56,521 nt of DNA, taken from Candidatus Poribacteria bacterium (lineage in GTDB: Bacteria > Poribacteria > WGA-4E > UBA9662). Position 1 is the first letter of the stretch, and every line of letters starts with the position of its first letter. Shown in pieces: positions 53,162-56,521 of the stretch. The position numbers and the translations under genes were made by a program. Under the pieces are notes generated by a model. The model was not told the DNA's origin. It saw nothing but the letters and a program-made list of their open reading frames with translations, and ran no database searches. The stretch is from contig PAQF01000032.1 in NCBI GenBank assembly GCA_002709695.1, positions 1 through 56,521 on the forward strand. The letters run 5' to 3'.

Positions 53162-55456
53162 ATGAGATGGAAATCGTTTCTACACGATAAGCTAAGACAG
53201 ATACGAAAATCCGGTATTCAACCGTACCATGCCTTAGTCGTTGTTTCAGCATTTTCATTCGCCACTGCCCTTGGCTTCTGGATTCATAAGTTCTTTATTT
53301 TTCAACCAAAAACATCAGAAATCATAGGTTGGATCAGTGCTAATAACTACCCGAAACATCAAGAATTTTTCTATTACATTTTAGCACTGACCGGTATCCC
53401 AGTAACGATATTTATCTATACGATCTTCTGGGTTACCTTTTCTCAGTTTACCGCCAAATGGGTACGCCAACCAACAGTTCTATTGCTGAAACAAAACGCT
53501 CTCGCCTCCTCATTCATGCTGTTGACATGTTATCGGATTTGGGACTTAAATAGAAGCCCGTTTTTGGGATTGCTCCTGCCGATGGTATTAGTACTTGTAA
53601 CTAAAATCGGGATCATCGTAAAACAACTAAGAAAACGAGATAGTGCAATACCAACTCCACCTGTTACAATAACCAATCAAAATCAAGCCTACAAATCCAT
53701 TACTGATAAACTATCGACCCATCCAATTTCTCAGCTTTTTAAATACCTGATCCTACCCATTCTAATCTACTCACTACTTTATACTGGACAGAGTTCTTCA
53801 ACTATTGATTTATTTCATGAAGGGGAGCAATTGGCACCCCTAAACGAAATGGTATATGGCCATATACCATTTCGAGATATATACCTACAACATGGATTAT
53901 TTCAGAATGCAGGACTAGCTTGGTTGGGTGGAAAAATATTTGGTGTCTCCCTCGAAGGTGTCCGAAAAATGTCGCGCTTTTTAGGGCCATTTGGTTACGT
54001 TGCAATTTACTTGCTTGGCACACAGCTTTTTCGTTTCGGTGCCATACCATCTATCCTTCTAACTGTAATCATTTCATCCGAAGGAAATTGGGTGACAACC
54101 AGACATAGCCTCGCTTTAATCAGTTTTGCTTGGGTTGCCAATTATCTGAAAACCCATCATCATGACGGACTATATGCTGGTTGGAACTCCCTAAAAACAA
54201 CAGAACTATCCCTTTCACCTTATTCAGCTCAAAACATAGAAAGTCATGTTCGGCAAAAGCTAAAATACACTTTTAAATATAGCATCACCTTCGGTTGGAA
54301 ACTAATCACGGCGGGTTTCTTTGCTAATCTAGCTTTCTGGTACAGTACTGAAATCGGGCTATATACACTTTCATCAATCAGCATATTCCTTCTAATCTAT
54401 GGAATTCGACACCCTCTTCCAAAAGCCAAGCAGTTATTACCACTAGGATGCTACAATATGGGCGCTTTAATTGGAAGCGTACCAATTTTAACCTATTTTA
54501 CTTTCCATGGTGCATTGGACGATTTAATTACCAATACCTGGATTCAATGCAGATATCAAGTTTCGACTTGGGGACTACGCTTTCCATCGCTAGCAAGCAT
54601 ACTGGAACCACTAAATAACCCTGAAGTTCAAAATCAATGGCTAGTTTTCCTGAAAAGTGAAGGATTTCGGTGGTATCTTCCAATAGCTGTCTTTGTAGTA
54701 GTTGCCAGTTATTTGGTATATAGATCAACCTACAGAGAGATGTGGGACAGTGAAGGTTGCACCCTACTTTTTCTCACCCTTCTAGGCGGAGCAACTTTTT
54801 TCCGAACTGCTCTTGGTCGATCTGATGGAGGACACTTGATTTTCGGATCGACATTTTTATGGGTAATTGGTATCCTGATTATAGAACGTGGAATTGATCG
54901 GATCATCCGTCAAAAAACGAATCGAGTTTGGGTAACCCTCTTTATTAGTATTCTAAGTGTGGGCGCGTCTTACTATTTACAAGAGGTACACCATCCACTA
55001 CGTGCGTTCAACTCACGAGTGAATCAACTTATGAACCGAAACGTGAAACCAGCAGAAAAACCCCAAATACTAAATAGAACAGGGCGGGAAAACATACAAA
55101 CCAACCAAGCAGAGCACGTTGCCCGTGTCGTTAACTATATTCAAAATCACACACGACCTAACGAGAAGATCTTTGACTTTACTAGCCAAGGCGCTTACTA
55201 TTTCTTTGCTAACCGTCCAAGTGTCACACGATACCACCAAATCGCTTATGCCTCAACATCTAATATGCAAATGGAAGTCATTTATAGTTTGGAGAATAAC
55301 AAAACAAACCTAGTAATATTTAAAACTGGTGGTTGGTTTGATAAAATCGATGGTATACCCAGTGAACAAAGACATCCAATTATCTCCCAATATATAAAAG
55401 AACATTATAAACTGGCAATCGACATCAACGGCACGCAAATTTTAAATCGCATGTAA
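53162..55456 (+). CDS. Large polytopic membrane protein, GT-C glycosyltransferase-like
   Basis: A 764-residue integral membrane protein with roughly ten or more hydrophobic helices: several between residues 20 and 145, more from about 195 to 470, and two around 540-600. A loop after the helix at about 195 reads DLFHEGEQLAPLNEMVYG (near 216-233) followed by PFRDIYLQHGLFQN, an acidic-His pattern seen in large bacterial membrane proteins of the GT-C kind. The C-terminal 150 residues are soluble (NRTGRENIQTNQAEHVARVV onward), probably periplasmic. A role in transferring sugars from a lipid carrier is plausible but unproven; no family is certain. It begins 15 bases after the isomerase gene. Confidence 0.65.
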   Translation: MRWKSFLHDKLRQIRKSGIQPYHALVVVSAFSFATALGFWIHKFFIFQPKTSEIIGWISANNYPKHQEFFYYILALTGIPVTIFIYTIFWVTFSQFTAKWVRQPTVLLLKQNALASSFMLLTCYRIWDLNRSPFLGLLLPMVLVLVTKIGIIVKQLRKRDSAIPTPPVTITNQNQAYKSITDKLSTHPISQLFKYLILPILIYSLLYTGQSSSTIDLFHEGEQLAPLNEMVYGHIPFRDIYLQHGLFQNAGLAWLGGKIFGVSLEGVRKMSRFLGPFGYVAIYLLGTQLFRFGAIPSILLTVIISSEGNWVTTRHSLALISFAWVANYLKTHHHDGLYAGWNSLKTTELSLSPYSAQNIESHVRQKLKYTFKYSITFGWKLITAGFFANLAFWYSTEIGLYTLSSISIFLLIYGIRHPLPKAKQLLPLGCYNMGALIGSVPILTYFTFHGALDDLITNTWIQCRYQVSTWGLRFPSLASILEPLNNPEVQNQWLVFLKSEGFRWYLPIAVFVVVASYLVYRSTYREMWDSEGCTLLFLTLLGGATFFRTALGRSDGGHLIFGSTFLWVIGILIIERGIDRIIRQKTNRVWVTLFISILSVGASYYLQEVHHPLRAFNSRVNQLMNRNVKPAEKPQILNRTGRENIQTNQAEHVARVVNYIQNHTRPNEKIFDFTSQGAYYFFANRPSVTRYHQIAYASTSNMQMEVIYSLENNKTNLVIFKTGGWFDKIDGIPSEQRHPIISQYIKEHYKLAIDINGTQILNRM

Positions 55457-55471
55457 ATACGGAGTAGCATC

Positions 55472-56338
55472 ATGTTCTTACTAAATCAAGTTGGTAACAC
55501 ATTACGCCTAACATGGCAAGATGAAATCATTATGGATTATAATTTTCCACCGGATGGATATCGACCATACTGGCATCCGCTCCGATTACCAGACTCACCG
55601 ATTGTAACGATGAACCAACCTGAAGATCACATACATCATCAAGGTATGTGGATGGCTTGGAAAATGGTAAATAACGTGAATTTCTGGGAACAGCCAGCCC
55701 CCGATGCAAATCCAGCTGGATACGGTCGAATTGTTCATCAAAAGATACAAGACCAATCAGTTAATCAGAATGGGGCTTCTTTCACTACCGAAAATTCCTG
55801 GATTGATTGGTTAGGAACCAAACATCTTTCTGAAAATCGGACGACTTTTGTACACCCACCAACCACGAACAATTTAGTTATTGATATCTCGTTTGATTTT
55901 AAGTCGAACGACCAGGACGTAATCTTTGACTTGAAACGGGGAAAACCCGGTGGTGGAGGGCTTTTCTATAGTGGTCTAACCATCCGGTTTGATAACATAT
56001 TAACTCCAGGGAAAGTCTTGGATGCTAACGGTCAAACTAATACTGAAAAAATATTTGGTAATCAGAGTGAATGGTGTAGTTTAGCAGGAGTTCATCCAGA
56101 AGATAATCACGCTTATGGCGCTATAATAATTGATTCTCCATCAAATCCTCACCATCCAACAACGTGGTGGGTCCGCAACACCAAAAATTACGGTTTATTA
56201 CACCCATCACCAACTTATTACGAGCCTATCACTCTAAAGAAAAATGAAGTTTTAACGTTTAAATATCGCGTGATTTTGCATCGTGGCGATATAAACAACA
56301 AACTAGTAAATACAATCTCACAAGATTACAAAAAATAA
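55472..56338 (+). CDS. DUF6807 (PmoA-like) family protein
   Basis: The second DUF6807 protein of the window, 288 residues. Conserved blocks match the copy at 38589: YWHPLRLPD, QPEDHIHHQGMWMAWKMVNNVNFW with paired His (about 51-74), then SEWCSLAGVH and DSPSNPHHPTTWWVR. The aromatic and His-rich pocket suggests sugar binding in a beta-sandwich. It has a clear GGAG (55461-55464) before the ATG. It is followed after 13 bases by a Gfo/Idh/MocA gene, so a coupled oxidoreductase-DUF6807 step is likely; similar pairings are frequent, to my memory, in Poribacteria and Planctomycetes. Confidence 0.85.
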   Translation: MFLLNQVGNTLRLTWQDEIIMDYNFPPDGYRPYWHPLRLPDSPIVTMNQPEDHIHHQGMWMAWKMVNNVNFWEQPAPDANPAGYGRIVHQKIQDQSVNQNGASFTTENSWIDWLGTKHLSENRTTFVHPPTTNNLVIDISFDFKSNDQDVIFDLKRGKPGGGGLFYSGLTIRFDNILTPGKVLDANGQTNTEKIFGNQSEWCSLAGVHPEDNHAYGAIIIDSPSNPHHPTTWWVRNTKNYGLLHPSPTYYEPITLKKNEVLTFKYRVILHRGDINNKLVNTISQDYKK

Positions 56339-56351
56339 AAAGGAAGATTAT

Positions 56352-56521
56352 ATGTCCAAAATGAAAGCGGGGATTATTGGGTGCGGTGGTCGAGGACGCG
56401 CACATGCCCAAGGTTACCAGGCATCAGATGACGTCGATATTATTGCCTGTGCTGACCCTATTGAAGATAGTGGGAACAATTTTGCCGAGCATTTCAGTGT
56501 ACCAAAAGTTTATCAGGACTA
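56352..56521 (+). CDS. Gfo/Idh/MocA oxidoreductase, N-terminal part
   Basis: The first 56 residues of a gene cut by the window edge. KAGIIGCGGRGRAHAQGY is the Rossmann NAD(P)-binding loop, and IIACADPIEDSG follows as in the family, with the acidic residue after the second strand suggesting NAD preference. AGGAAG (56341-56346) precedes the ATG. It follows the DUF6807 gene closely and probably shares its transcript. Confidence 0.85.
   Translation, partial: MSKMKAGIIGCGGRGRAHAQGYQASDDVDIIACADPIEDSGNNFAEHFSVPKVYQD

Overview
The window reads as an AT-rich chromosome segment of a Gram-negative (diderm) bacterium that uses the standard genetic code. Outer-membrane logic is explicit: an LptD-type LPS-export barrel, SurA and PpiC chaperones, lipoproteins and a barrel remnant ending in Phe. 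Several Gfo/Idh/MocA dehydrogenases, two DUF6807 (PmoA-like) proteins, a TauD-type dioxygenase, a sulfatase remnant and a small membrane-anchored protein resembling ones I recall from Candidatus Poribacteria make a Poribacteria-like or related uncultured marine lineage my best guess. That assignment is inference from gene content; no rRNA gene is present to settle it.

Layout. 0-13.2 kb is an accessory, catabolic region: a DapA/NAL-family aldolase, a secreted polysaccharide-lyase-like protein, a Gfo/Idh/MocA oxidoreductase, a frameshifted TauD dioxygenase, an enolase-superfamily sugar-acid dehydratase, a decayed locus with a sulfatase tail, a lineage-type small protein, a SnoaL-like protein, a ThDP enzyme beside a BASS-type sodium symporter, and an outer-membrane barrel remnant. 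13.7-17.6 kb holds DUF58, a HAD hydrolase, an EEP-family hydrolase, a D-2-hydroxyacid dehydrogenase and a HEAT-repeat protein. 17.7-19.9 kb carries a small membrane protein, DUF4416 and AnmK. 20-24 kb is a minus-strand accD-topA-ftsE group.

24.3-37.2 kb is one compact plus-strand envelope-biogenesis unit: FN3 lipoprotein, DUF3108, mfd, two tandem PpiC-like parvulins, surA, an LptD homologue and ftsX. The LptD homologue is the highlight: parvulin-like (PpiC/SurA) repeats are inserted inside its barrel region, so an outer-membrane assembly client appears to carry chaperone-like domains of its own.

37.2-49 kb is housekeeping: hisC, a DUF6807 gene overlapping miaB, map, eno, an ftsB/divIC-like gene, three tRNAs (Leu-UAA, initiator Met, a second CAU tRNA), tilS, hpt, purL and purQ. 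49-56.5 kb returns to accessory content: a TPR lipoprotein, Gfo/Idh/MocA, a xylose-isomerase-like TIM barrel, a large polytopic membrane protein, a second DUF6807 protein and the start of a third Gfo/Idh/MocA gene, which together look like a sugar or sugar-derivative catabolic cluster. I see no CRISPR array, rRNA, intact insertion sequence or phage genes.
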